A DNA stretch of 64,000 nucleotides from Owenia fusiformis (Eukaryota > Annelida > Polychaeta > Sabellida > Oweniidae): positions 28,732,425 to 28,796,424 of the forward strand of contig CAIIXF020000010.1 in the NCBI GenBank assembly GCA_903813345.2. Direction: 5' to 3'. Within the stretch, counting starts at the first letter, position 1, and each line of letters starts with the position of its first letter. Below, one piece after another: positions 35,830 to 47,437 of this stretch. A program made the translations under genes and the position numbers. The notes under the pieces were generated by a model, which made no database searches, was not told where the DNA came from, and saw only the letters and a program-made list of their open reading frames with translations.

Positions 35830-36169
35830 ATGATGGCTAAAATGATAGAAAATAAAAAAAAAACGGATATAATATTTTGCCGTTTTTTGTTACAAAATTA
35901 TTTCATACAACTACTCTTTACAAAGACATGGACCAAAAGTGAATTTCGTGAGACAAAATTGGTGGCCATTTTGAAAATAGGCGAGCTTTTGAAGCAGGAG
36001 TCACAGGTGTTTTTCTTTATTGATGTTGAACAAAAATATTTTAAAACAGAAATCCTATCTACAGAAGATTTAAAAAGAGCCAAGTGTTGGCAGAGGTTTA
36101 AAAACTTGCCACTATTTTGGACTGACTGAGAGACAAATCAATGTTAACTAAAATGCCTGAAAATAAAAA
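35830..36169 (+). repeat. ~300-bp AAAATGG-rich repeat
   Basis: Features TTTTTGTTACAAAATTATTT, AAAGTGAATTTCGTGAGACA, GGTGGCCATTTTGAAAATAG and TGAAGCAGGAGTCACAG. Copies are at 37617-37915, 37930-38230 and, split by an insertion, at 57075-57242 plus 59589-59870. The 99-codon frame here is a by-product. Confidence 0.6.
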
Positions 36170-37617
36170 CAAGACACACAGTGATAAATATCGCACTTTG
36201 AAGAGCAAACTGGCCACCATGCAATTTACCCAGCATGGCCAAAACCTAATCAGACCTTGGCACTAGTCTGCTCTTGCATCTGTAAACATTTCAAGTTGAC
36301 AAGGTTAGCGGTTTTCCTGCAATTTTGATGACAAGAATTTATTTGTAGTCTTGAACTTTGGGAAAATTTAGATAACATCGTTTGTGACCTAATTTGATGA
36401 CCTTCGACCTTGAAAATTTCAGTTTTCAGACCTCAGTAGGTCTTTTATAATTAGCTGACCTAAATTTAAATCCAAAATATCAATTTAGAAAATCAAATTT
36501 TTGACCTTGTCAAGGCCACTGAAGGTCAACGAAAGGTGAAATCTGAAATCTAAGGTCAGATTTGAACTTCTGAGAACTTGTAGATGTTTTTAAAAAAAAA
36601 TTTGGTCAATTTGGAGCAAGTTGAAAAATTCAAAATGGCCACCAAATTGAAAAATTCAAAATGGCCACCATGTAATTCAGCCAGCATACCCAAAACCTAA
36701 TCAGATCTTTGCAATAGTCTGTTCTTGCATCTGTAAAAATTTCAAGTTGAACGGATAAGTGGTTTTCCTGGAATTTTGATGACAAGATTTGTTGAAAAAT
36801 TCAAAATGGCCACCACGTAGTTTACCCAGCATGCCCTTAACCTAATCAGATCTTGGCACTAGTCTGCTATTACATGTGTAAAAATTTCAAGTTGAACAGG
36901 TTAGCGGTTTTCTTGGAATTTTGATGACAAGAATTGATTTGTAGTCTCAAACTTTGAGAAACTTGGATAACATCATTTGTGACCTAGTTTAATGACCTTG
37001 ACTTTCGACCTTGAAAATTTCACTTTTTCAGACCTCAGTAGGTGTTTTGTAATTAAGCTGACCTAAATTTAAATCCAAAATATCAATTTAGAAAATCAAC
37101 TTTTTTGACCTTTTCAAGGTCACTGAAGGTGAATGAAAGGTCAAATCTAAAATCTAAGGTCAGATTTGAACTTCTGAGAACTTGTAGATGTTTTTAAAAA
37201 AAAAATTTGGTCAATTTGGAGCAAGTTGAAAAATTCAAAATGGCCGCCAAATTCAAAAACTCAAAATGGCCACCATGTAATTCAGCCAGCATACCCAAAA
37301 CCTAATTAGATCTTGGCAATAGTCTGCTCTTGCATCTGTAAAAATTTCAAGTTGAACGGATAAGTGGTTTTCCTGGAATTTTGATGACAAGATTTGTTGA
37401 AAATTCAAAATGGCCGCCACATAGTTTACCCAGCATGCCCTTAACCTAATCAGATCTTGGTACTAGTCTGCTCTTGCATCTGTAAAAATTTCAAGTTGAA
37501 CAGGTAAGCAGTTATCCTGGAAATTTGATGACAAGATTTGGTTTATGTCCCGCACACCCAAACGCCCGCCCAACAGCACAAGACGACGACAATATAGCAC
37601 TTTTTCAAAGTGCGATA
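36170..37617 (+). mobile_element. Element with TATCGCACTTTGAA ends, copy C, internally duplicated
   Basis: Same termini as copies A and B but about twice as long. The interior from GACCTCAGTAGGTSTTTT to the ACCTAATCAGATCTTGG module is present twice, about 600-700 bp apart, as if one element had undergone internal unequal exchange. Confidence 0.8.
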
Positions 37618-38230
37618 AAAAAACTGATACAATTTTTTGTAACAAAATTATTTCATACAACTATTCTTTACAATGAAATGGCTTTTTACAATGCAGGACA
37701 CCTGACATTATTTGTAAAGCTAGGAAATGTGCCAAAAGTGAATTTCGAGAAACAAATATGGCGATCATTTAGAAAATAGGCGAGCTTTTAAACCAGGAGT
37801 CATAGGGGAGTTTTTTGAATTGTTGTTGAACAAAAATAACTTAAACCGAGAATCCTATTGACAGAGGTTTTAAGGCAAATGGTCCAAAAGTGGTTTTCGA
37901 GAGGCAGATAGACAAATCAGTTAACTAAAATGGCTGAAAATAAAAAAAAATGGATATAATTTTTTACTGATTTTTGTAACAAAATTATTTCTGACAACTA
38001 CTCTTTACATTGACATGGGTTTTTACAATGCAGGACACCTGAGATTATTTGTAAAGCTAGGAAATGGGTCAAAAGTGAATTTTGTGAGACAAAAATGGCG
38101 GCTATTTTGAAAATAGGCAAGCTTTTGAAACAGGAGTCACAGGGGAGTTTTCTGTATTGATGTTGAACAGAAATAACTTAAAACAGGAATCCTATCGACA
38201 GAGGTTTTAAAATGTGCCACTATTGTTGAC
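37617..38230 (+). repeat. Two tandem copies of the ~300-bp AAAATGG-rich repeat
   Basis: Two head-to-tail copies of the 35830 family, the second ending at GTTGACGGACGGAC, where the 575-bp array begins. Confidence 0.65.
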
Positions 38231-38235
38231 GGACG

Positions 38236-41200
38236 GACGTCATTTGTTGCTGCTGCATCAGTGTCTTCATTCGTTTTCTTCTTCCTTTGTCTTGATTTGA
38301 TTCTTCAGGGTCCACAGACTTGAGACTGCACTTAGGTGGGTTAAAAGTTTTGATCCAGTCTGAAAACTCTCCCCTTCCCCTTACTGATGTTCTTATGTTG
38401 TCTTCTGTCACCCTCTTACTTGTGATGGTTCTAACTTCTCATAGTTTACCCTCTTTGCGGAGAATATACTGTTTCATATTCATTTGTTAATGTTCTCTTC
38501 TCTCATTATAGTCATTAATTTTCCAGTGCCTCATGATGATATTCCCCTGCATATTGTATTTAATACATATCCATTTATTTCTTGTTATAGCTTTCTTAGT
38601 ATACAGATTTAGTATGTTACTCCTACAATCTTGACATTGTAGTTTTTTCCCAGGCTGGTGAGTCTGTTTGTTGCATCTTCCAATTGACTGCAGATTCTTG
38701 AAATCCTTATTATTTGTGATTTAAATATTCCATAAGACTGGTTTCTAGGAATATTTCCAGATATATCTGGATATGAGACTATTTGGAAATTGAAATTTTC
38801 CCTTTTGTCGGACGGACGTCATTTGTTGCTGCTGCATCAGTGTCTTCATTCGTTTTCTTCTTTGTCTTGATTTGATTCTTCAGGGTCCACAGACTTGAGA
38901 CTGCACTTAGGTGGGTTAAACGTTTTGATCCAGTCGGAATACTCTCCCCTTCCCCTTACTGATGTTCTTATGTTGTCTTCTGTCACCCTCTTACTTGTGA
39001 TGGTTCTAACTTCTCATAGTTTACCCTCTTTGCGGAGAATATACTGTTTCATATTCATTTGTTAATTTTCTTTTCTCTCATTATAGTCATTAATTTTCCA
39101 GTGCCTCATGATGATATTCCCCTGCATATTGTATTTAATACATATATAAGGATTTAGTATGATACTCCTACAATCTTGACATTGTAGTTTTTTCCCAGGC
39201 TGGTGAATCTGTTTGTTGCATCTTCCAATTGACTGTAGATTCTTGAAATCCTTATTATTTGTGATTTAAATATTCCATAAGACTGGTTTCTAGGAATATT
39301 TCCAGATATATCTGGATATGAGACTATTTGGAAATTGAAATTTTCCCTTTTGTCGGACGGACGTCATTTGTTGCTGCTGCATCAGTGTCTTCATTCGTTT
39401 TCTTCTTCCTTTGTCTTGATTTGATTCTTCAGAGTCCACAGACTCGAGACTGCACTTAGGTGGGTTAAACGTTTTGATCCAGTCAGAAAACTCTCCCCTT
39501 CCCCTTACTGATGTTCTTATGTTGTCTTCTGTCACCCTCTTACTTGTGATGGTTCTTCTAACTTCTCATAGTTTACCCTCTTTGCGGAGAAAATACTGTT
39601 TCATATTCATTTGTTAATGTTCTCTTCTCTCATTAATTTTCCAGTGCTCCATGATGATATTCTCCTGCATATTGTATTTAATACATATCCATTTATTTCT
39701 TGTTATAGCTTTCTTAGAATATGGATTTAGTATGTTACTCCTACAATCTTGACATTGTAGTTTTTTTCCCAGGCTGGTGAATCTGTTTGTTGCATCTTCC
39801 AATTGACTGCAGATTCTTGAAATCCTTATTATTTGTGATTTAAATATTCCATAAGACTGGTTCCTAGGTATACTTCCAGATATATCTGGATATGAGACTA
39901 TTTGGAAATTGAAATTTTCCCTTTTGTCGGACGGACATCATTTGTTGCTGCTGCATCAGTGTCTTCATTCGTTTTCTTCTTTGTCTTGATTTGATTCTTC
40001 AGGGTCCACAGGCTTGAGACTGCACTTAGGTGGGTTAAAAGTTTTGATCCAGTCTGAAAACTCTCCCCTTCCCCTTACTGATGTTCTTATGTTGTCTTCT
40101 GTCACCCTCTTACTTGTGATGGTTCTTCTAACTTCTCATAGTTTACCCTCTTTGCGGAGAATATACTGTTTCATGTTCATTTGTTAATGTTCTCTTCTCT
40201 CATTAATTTTTCCAGTGCTTCATGATGATATTCTCCTGCATATTGTATTTAATACATATCCATTTATTTCTTGTTATAGCTTTCTTAGTATACAGATTTA
40301 GTATGTTACTCCTACAATCTTGACATTGTAGTTTTTTTCCCAGGCTGGTGAATCTGTTTGTTGCATGTTCCAATTGACTGTAGATTCTTGAAATCCTTAT
40401 TATTTGTGATTTAAATATTCCATAAGACTGGTTTCTAGGAATATTTCCAAATATATCTGGATATGAGACTATTTGGAAATTGAAATTTTCCCTTTTGTCG
40501 GACAGACGTCATTTGTTGCTGCTGCATCAGTGTCTTCATTCGTTTTCTTCTTCCTTTGTCTTGATTTGATTCTTCAGGGTCCACAGACTTGAGACTGCAG
40601 TTAGGTGGGTTAAACGTTTTGATCCAGTCAGAAAACTCTCCCCTTCCCCTTACTGATGTTCTTATGTTGTCTTCTGTCACCCTCTTACTTGTGATGGTTC
40701 TTCTAACTTCTCATAGTTTACCCTCTTTGCGAAGAAAATACTGTTTCATATTCATTTGTTAATGTTCTCTTCTCTCATTAATTTTCCAGTGCTCCATGAT
40801 GATATTCTCCTGCATATTGTATTTAATACATATCCATTTATTTCTTGTTATAGCTTTCTTAGAATATGGATTTAGTATGTTACTCCTACAATCTTGACAT
40901 TGTAGTTTTTTTCCCAGGCTGGTGAATCTGCTTGTTGCATCTTCCAATTGACTGCAGATTCTTGAAATCCTTATTATTTGTGATTTAAATATTCCATAAG
41001 ACTGGTTCCTAGGTATACTTCCAGATATATCTGGATATGAGACTATTTGGAAATTGAAATTTTCCCTTTTGTCGGACGGACGTCATTTGTTGCTGCTGCA
41101 TCAGTGTCTTCATTCGTTTTCTTCTTCCTTTGTCTTGATTTGATGTCTTGATTTGATTCTTCAGGGTCCACAGACTTGAGACTGCACTTAGGTGGGTTAA

Positions 41201-42583
41201 ACGTTTTGATCCGGTCGGAAAACTCTCCCCTTCCCCTTACTGATGTTCTTATGTTGTCTTCTGTCACCCTCTTACTTGTGATGGTTCTTCTAACTTCTCA
41301 TAGTTTACCCTCTTTGCGGAGAATATACTGTTTCATGTTCATTTGTTAATGTTCTCTTCTCTCATTAATTTTTCCAGTGCTTCATGATGATATTCTCCTG
41401 CAAATTGTATTTAATACATATCCATTTATTTCTTGTTTTAGCTTTCTTAGTATACAGATTTAGTATGTTACTCCTACAATCTTGACATTGTAGTTTTTTT
41501 CCCAGGCTGGTGAATCTGTTTGTTGCATGTTCCAATTGACTGTAGATTCTTGAAATCCTTATTATTTGTGATTTAAATATTCCATAAGACTGGTTTCTAG
41601 GAATATTTCCAGATATATCTGGATATGAGACTATTTGGAAATTGAAATTTTCCCTTTTGTCGGACGGACGTCATTTGTTGCTGCTGCATCAGTGTCTTCA
41701 TTCGTTTTCTTCTTTGTCTTGATTTGATGTCTTGATTTGATTCTTCAGGGTCCACAGACTTGAGACTGCACTTAGGTGGGTTAAACGTTTTGATCCAGTC
41801 TGAAAACTCTCCCCTTCCCCTTACTGATGTTCTTATGTTGTCTTCTGTCACCCTCTTACTTGTGATGGTTCTTCTAACTTCTCATAGTTTACCCTCTTTG
41901 CGAAGAAAATACTGTTTCATATTCATTTGTTAATGTTCTCTTCTCTCATTAATTTTCCAGTGCTTCATGATAGTATTCTCCTGCATATTGTATTTAATAC
42001 ATATCCATTTATTTCTTGTTATAGCTTTCTTAGAATATGGATTTAGTATGTTACTCCTACAATCTTGACATTGTAGTTTTTTTCCCAGGCTGGTGAATCT
42101 GTTTGTTGCATCTTCCAATTGACTGCAGATTCTTGAAATCCTTATTATTTGTGATTTAAATATTCCATAAGACTGGTTCCTAGGTATACTTCCAGATATA
42201 TCTGGATATGAGACTATTTGGAAATTGAAATTTTCCCTTTTGTCGGACAGACGTCATTTGTTGCTGCTGCATCAGTGTCTTCATTCGTTTTCTTCTTCTT
42301 CCTTTGTCTTGATTTGATGTCTTGATTTGATTCTTCAGAGTCCATAGACTCGAGACTGCACTTAGGTGGGTTAAATGTTTTGATCCAGTCGGAATACTCT
42401 CCCCTTCCCCTTACTGATGTTCTTATGTTGTCTTCTGTCACCCTCTTACTTGTGATGGTTCTTCTTACTTCTCATAGTTTACCCTCTTTGCGGAGAATAT
42501 ACTGTTTCATATTCATTTGTTAATGTTCTCTTCTCTCATTAATTTTCCAGTGCTTCATGATGATATTCTCCTGCATATTGTAG
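38236..42583 (-). repeat. ~575-bp tandem array with A/B higher-order structure
   Basis: Eight units begin at the CGTCATTTGTTGCTGCTGCA landmark, at about 38238, 38816, 39362, 39946, 40507, 41081, 41668 and 42252. Spacing is 546-587 bp. Type A (GTATACAGATTTAGTATG, GGTTTCTAGGAATATTTCC) and type B (GAATATGGATTTAGTATG, GGTTCCTAGGTATACTTCC) units largely alternate, giving a ~1.15-kb higher-order unit. On minus each unit keeps a frame of up to ~80 codons containing RGRGEFSDWIKTFNPP and MKTLMQQQQMTSVRQ, and B units also keep a second frame (QCQDCRSNILNPYSKK). A 12-bp insertion and small frameshifts distinguish units. It adjoins the reverse-transcriptase fragment and is probably a retroelement piece amplified in tandem. 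Confidence 0.85.
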
Positions 42584-42867
42584 CATATTTTAGTACTTTG
42601 GAGTCGTCTTCTCTATACATTTTCTCAATGGCTTGAAATTCATAACTGTATAAGTATAGATTTGCCATATATGGCACCGGATCAATTTCCATCGGTATTC
42701 CAATTGTCTGTCTTAGAATTGATTTCCCTGCTTTAAAGTAGACTGTAACCATGATGAAATCCACTAGATCATTGCACTCTCCTTTGGTATATGCCTTTTT
42801 ATTATCCGCCTTTCCACCCCATTTTGCTTCATCTCCGCCTTCTGTTATCTTCAGGTTAGTTCCTCCT
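42555..42867 (-). pseudogene. Reverse-transcriptase fragment
   Basis: The frame, open upstream of the first ATG at 42764, reads ...AYTKGECNDLVDFIMVTVYF and then RQTIGIPMEIDPVPYMANLY followed by LYSYEF. This matches the palm-region pattern (RQ)xIGIPMGxDxxPxxANLFLxxYE of a reverse-transcriptase group common in invertebrate genomes. The expected Gly of GIPMG is Glu here. The catalytic DD region is missing, because the frame passes into the 575-bp array at about 42583. It is a dead fragment; the element class is not determined. Confidence 0.7.
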
Positions 42868-43205
42868 CTGAAGGCTTTATCTATTACCCATTTCAGTTTT
42901 CCTTTATGTCAGTTAGATTTATCGTTGTGTATAGTGAAGAAGAATCATAAAAGGCTATGTTCCTTGCCCCATTCCTTAAATTTACTCTTTTTATGTTATC
43001 TAACATATTTTGGTTATCCACATCATATTGGCACCTGTATAATCCTTAATCTTTATCTTTGGTTATTATATTGCACTAGTTTTAGAATTTTGGACAATTT
43101 TTGGGCAGTTTTACAGAACTTTTGAATGATATATCTAATTTTAATTGGCTGTCGGACGGACAGACAGACGGACAAGTGAGTGATTGCAAAAACTCACCAT
43201 GTGAG
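42868..43205. other. Remains 5' of the RT fragment and GGAC run
   Basis: Sequence continuous with the RT fragment but stop-interrupted, followed by GGACGGACAGACAGACGGAC (about 43154-43173) and AAGTGAGTGATTGCAA. The latter is also found next to a GGAC run at 59836, so the RT/array block sits inside that repeat. Confidence 0.45.
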
Positions 43206-43417
43206 CTAAAAAGACCTTTTTGAACTTATTTGACCTTGAGAAGGTCATTGAAGGTCAAATCTCAAATCTAAAGTCAGATTTGAACTTCTGATAACTTGTA
43301 TATTATTATATCTTTTATTGACTCTTTAGATGTCATATCATGACATATTAGTCACTAAGGTAGAGCAGTTCTTCCCATTGTCGAGTTGAAGAACTGGTAT
43401 CTTTATCCTCTTTTAAG

Positions 43418-44072
43418 ATATAAGATCTATTAAAAAAGGCGCAACGCAACCAACGTGCAAAAGTCAAAGTTTTTGTTATAAATCAAGCAACAATGGACTA
43501 CGTACACGACCTGTAATAAATACTTGTAAGTGATGTTATCATAACTAAATTAATGTCATTGCTGAATTTATAAAATAAGTTTCCATACGTAAAATAAAAA
43601 ATAATCGAAAATAATTAAAATGGGACGGAGGGGGGGAGGGGACGGAGGGGGGGGGGGAGTAATAATTCTATAAAGTGAAACAACTTCACACGAATTCTTG
43701 TATTTGAAAAATGAACTCATTAACTTAGTAAGAAACTGGATGATATACCCCTGGAGACTGAAAAATGGGGACATTTGGAGTAAAAGGACATAAAGTCGCG
43801 AAACATCTCTAATCATGTCTTATATACATATTGCTCCCCCCCTCCGTCCCCTCCCCCCTCCGTCCCAAATTCATTATTTTCGATTATTTTTTATTTCACA
43901 TATGGAAACTTATTTTATAAATTCAGCAATGACATTAATTTAGTTATGATAACATCACTTACAAGTATTTATTACAGGTCGTCCAGACCATTGTTGCTTG
44001 ATTTATAGCAAAAACGTTGATTTGTGCCTGTTGATGGCCTTGTGCCTTTTTTAATAGATCTCATACCTTAGA
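43418..44072. mobile_element. ~650-bp foldback with G/C-run centre
   Basis: The left arm (AGATCTATTAAAAAAGGCGC through ACGACCTGTAATAAATACTT to GGGACGGAGGGGG) is mirrored by the right arm (CCTCCGTCCC through AAGTATTTATTACAGGTCGT to CTTTTTTAATAGATCT). Arms are about 220 bp around a ~190-bp centre. The G-runs at 43626-43660 could form G-quadruplexes. Confidence 0.85.
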
Positions 44073-45283
44073 TGCGTATCGTTTCAGAAAAAATCCCAGA
44101 AAACCTAACATATTCTACCATACCGTGCGCCTATCCATTTAGCAATTCAATAGTAAACTTTTTCTTGAAAAAATAAATCTTCCAGATTTGTTGAATTTCC
44201 TAGCAGAAATTGCCTGCTCCCCCCTCCGTCCCATATTCACGATCACCGGGCGTGATCCTGGCTAAGAACCATAGACAATTCTAGCCAGCGCCAGCCTTTT
44301 ATTGTTGTGTATATAATTTGAAAAAATTGGTCAAATTGAGGCAAGTTGAAAAAAGACCTTTTTGAATTGAAGAGGTCATTAAAGGTCAAATCTTATATAT
44401 AGTCAGATTTGAACTTCTGGAAACATGTACAAGATTTTGAAAAAAAATTGAAGACAGTCTAAATGGTATTTGTTAAGTTATTGGAAGTTGTGAGAATTTG
44501 TTACAGACGCTGATCGCCAACATTTTGGTGGTGACATAACAAAATCCATCCACTAGTATAGTATTTGAGTACTTTTATGAAAAATGGCAGCCAATTTGAT
44601 ATTGAGCAGCCATATTGAATACAATTTGAATCAAATTCGTCAACTGGTATTTGAGTAATCGTCTGGACAAATGGATGAATGGATGGACACTTACATTGCT
44701 TTTTGACAGCCATTTAAAGGCGGATTGATAAAAAACCACTAAAGTCTCCACAATTTTTTTGAAAAATCGTTGTACTAGATAGCCCTCCATTATCCACATT
44801 TTACTGATGGGTCAATTTGCCAAATTAAATAGAAGCCAAAATTTCAAATTTCAAGTTCAAGCAATTTAATGCATTATTATTTCAAAACAATTATAAATTA
44901 CAAAGCATTAATATGACAAAATGTCACCACCTAGTTGCTCAAATCTGAAATCTTAAGTCAGATTTGAAATTCTGCGAACTTGTAGATGATTTTAATAAAG
45001 AATTGGTCAGAATTTGAAGCAAGTTAAAAAAGACCTTTTTTGACCTTGAGAAGGTGACCTTGAAGGTGACATCTCAAGTCTAAAGTCAGATTTGAGCTTC
45101 TGAAAACTTGTAGATGATTTTTTCAAATAATTTGGTCAAGTTGAAAAAGACCATAACAATATGTCACCACTTTTTGGTGGTGACATAAAAAACTGTTTTT
45201 ATTCTGAAGATGTTTATTGGTTGAAAATCAGGTGTAAATTACATGTAGGCTCATGATTTAGAATGACAAATCCTAAATTCAAG
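44073..45283. repeat. Mosaic of decayed repeats and an inverted unit 1 segment
   Basis: Contains reverse complements of unit 1 sequence at about 44470-44503 and 45187-45275, with an AAAATGGCAGCC/GGTATTTGAGT module between them similar to 60950-61800, and an ATGTCACCAC...GGTGGTGACAT palindrome at about 45157. No gene is supported. Confidence 0.5.
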
Positions 45284-45449
45284 CAATCCCCCCCTGGCCA
45301 AAATAATCTTTCAAAATTATACAGCTTTTCACCATTCTGAGCACTTTTTAAGTAAGTTTGGCCATTTTTGGACCAAAATTGTCACAAGTGAACCCCCCTG
45401 GAATTTTTCAAAAAGTGAACCCCCCTTGGCAAATCCTGGCTACAGGCCT
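45284..45449. mobile_element. Truncated MITE (GTAGCCAGG family)
   Basis: Orthologue of 21138-21271, with TTTCACCATTCTGAGCACTT and terminal CCTGGCTACAGGCCTG. Confidence 0.7.
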
Positions 45450-45869
45450 GGAATCATTTACATGTAATCTCAAAATGGTAGTAAAGGTTCAATGTGAGAG
45501 ATATTTTATTTTTTAACTTCATGAGTGCACTTGAAGTCCCCGATTCTTACCATTTCATGTTTCTTAATGTTCAGAGCAAATTACATTGGCTACTGGGCAA
45601 TGATGTACATAGTGTTAGTGGGCACAATATTGAAATTTTAGTCATTAAGAGTGTTAAACAATTTTTTGTTTTAAACAAATCTCATGCCTTGGTCACATTT
45701 GCTATGATTTTCACTACGGCGTATTTTGAGTATTTTGTTCAAAATTGAATACAATATTGAACAAAACACTCAATCGGGCGTGTGCCGGCCTAATGATACC
45801 AAAAAGTGAACATCCAAAAAACTGGAGAAAGTGTAATTTGTTAAGCTAACTTTAATTCTCATGCATTAA

Positions 45870-46179
45870 TGTATATTTATCATATTAAATAATATCAATC
45901 ATATTATTAAATCATAATAAATCATATCATACCGTACCATATAAATTACATCATATGAATTATCATACAAATCATATCATATATCAATCATATCATACCG
46001 TACCATATAAATTACATCATATGAATTATCATACAAATCATATCATATATCAATCATATCATACCGTACCATATAAATTACATCATATGAATTATCATAC
46101 AAATCATATCATATATCAATCATATCATACCGTACCATATAAATTACATCATATGAATTATCATACAAATCATATCATA
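45870..46179 (+). repeat. AT satellite, 66-bp units
   Basis: About four units of 66 bp, with ATCATACCGTACCATATAAA as landmark, starting near 45921. The 22-residue periodic open frame at 45955-46200 is an artefact of the 66-bp period. The satellite resumes at 47228 after the mariner insertion. Confidence 0.92.
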
Positions 46180-47227
46180 CGAGGGGTGATCAATAAGTAA
46201 TGGACGCTTTTTTACACGGATGCTTTTTATGGACCAATCTCTTTGATTTGTTCACCAGTGATACATCGTTCAATTATCTATCAACTCTGAAGATTTGAAG
46301 ACAAGATATGTAATACGTGTTGATATATCTTTATTTTCGTGAAGGGGGTACAGGTACCCCGGGACCGACATTTACGTCACATATTGTGAAGTAATGCCAA
46401 TTTAGCATATCAGTTAGATTTGAACATTTTGATATGCTAAAAGACTTTTGTTGTTTGAATATTATGCTGCCTGTGGTAACACATAAAAAATTAAAGTACT
46501 GTGATGTCAAAGTGTTGTATGGTCAGGGTTTGCAGGTTGATTTGAGAATCCACTGTGGAAGAAGGGACTAGTAAGAGGAGGTAACACCGTATTCCATGTG
46601 GATAATGCCCCTGCCCAAATATCTCAAACTGTGCAGGATACAATACCCCTGGACCTGAACATGAAGCCCTTCGCCCATGCAGCCTTTAGTCCAGATCTGG
46701 CCACACATGACTTACTTATTTCTATACTACTTATTTCTGTAGAGAAAGGATGCAGGTTTAATGACATTGATGAAATAAAACCAGCTGTGTAACTGCAGCT
46801 TGCTAACACGTCAGAGAATGGATTCGACCTTGCACTTGATGGAACCTATGTAGAGGGCCCTGTAAAATGAAAGTGGCATGAATGCCACAAAGTAATGACA
46901 AAATATTCAAAATCAACTATGGCGTATCGAAATGGTGTACTAGTAATTCATAACCATCATGGTTCGTTTTGTTCAACTTGCATTAAACTGCATTGCACGT
47001 TAAATGAGCTAAATAGCTTCAGAATGTGTGACGTTATGTCGGTCCCGGGGTACCTATACCTCCTTCACAGAAATAAAGATATATCAAAATATATTACATG
47101 CTTTGTCTATAAATCTTCAGAGTTGATAGAAAATTGAATGATGTATCACTGGTGAAAAAATTAAAGAGATTGGTCTATAAAAAGCATCTATATAAAAAAG
47201 CGTCCATTACTTATTGATCACCCCTCG
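46180..47227 (+). mobile_element. Decayed mariner-like element with ~200-bp inverted repeats
   Basis: Ends GAGGGGTGATCAATAAGTAA and the inverted TTACTTATTGATCACCCCTC, typical of mariner elements. The inverted repeats extend about 200 bp, through GTCCCGGGGTACC-type sequence. It lies inside the AT satellite. A clean TA duplication is not visible on the right. Confidence 0.88.
46589..46796 (+). pseudogene. Mariner transposase C-terminal fragment
   Basis: The frame gives HVDNAPAQISQTVQ, then FAHAAFSPDLATHDLL and GCRFNDIDEIKPAV. These match the mariner pattern HxDNAPAH...hPxYSPDLAPxDyxLF...G.RF.sdeEv, with the second catalytic Asp in the DNAP motif and the third in the SPDLA...D segment. The N-terminal half, including the first catalytic Asp region, is absent. 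Confidence 0.8.
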
Positions 47228-47437
47228 AATATCAATCATATTATATCTCATATTAAATACATGTAATATCAATCACAATATTAAATCATAATCATAATAA
47301 ATCATATCAACCATATCATACCTCACAATATAAATTATATCATATGAATTATCTGCAAATCATATCATATATCAATCATATGATATCTCATATTAAAAAA
47401 TGTAATATCAATCACATTATTAAATCATAATAAATCA
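47228..47437 (+). repeat. AT satellite segment
   Basis: Continuation of the unit 2 satellite between the mariner element and the composite element. Confidence 0.85.

Noticed and set aside
38220-42441. Repeated 60-84 codon minus-strand frames as a multigene array
   Set aside because: Units carry frameshifts and start at GTG rather than ATG, and belong to a tandem array next to a dead RT fragment; treated as repeat-derived.
42751-43125. 124-codon plus-strand frame
   Set aside because: Antisense to the reverse-transcriptase fragment, which has recognisable motifs on minus.
45955-46200. 81-codon frame in satellite
   Set aside because: 22-residue periodic artefact of 66-bp units.
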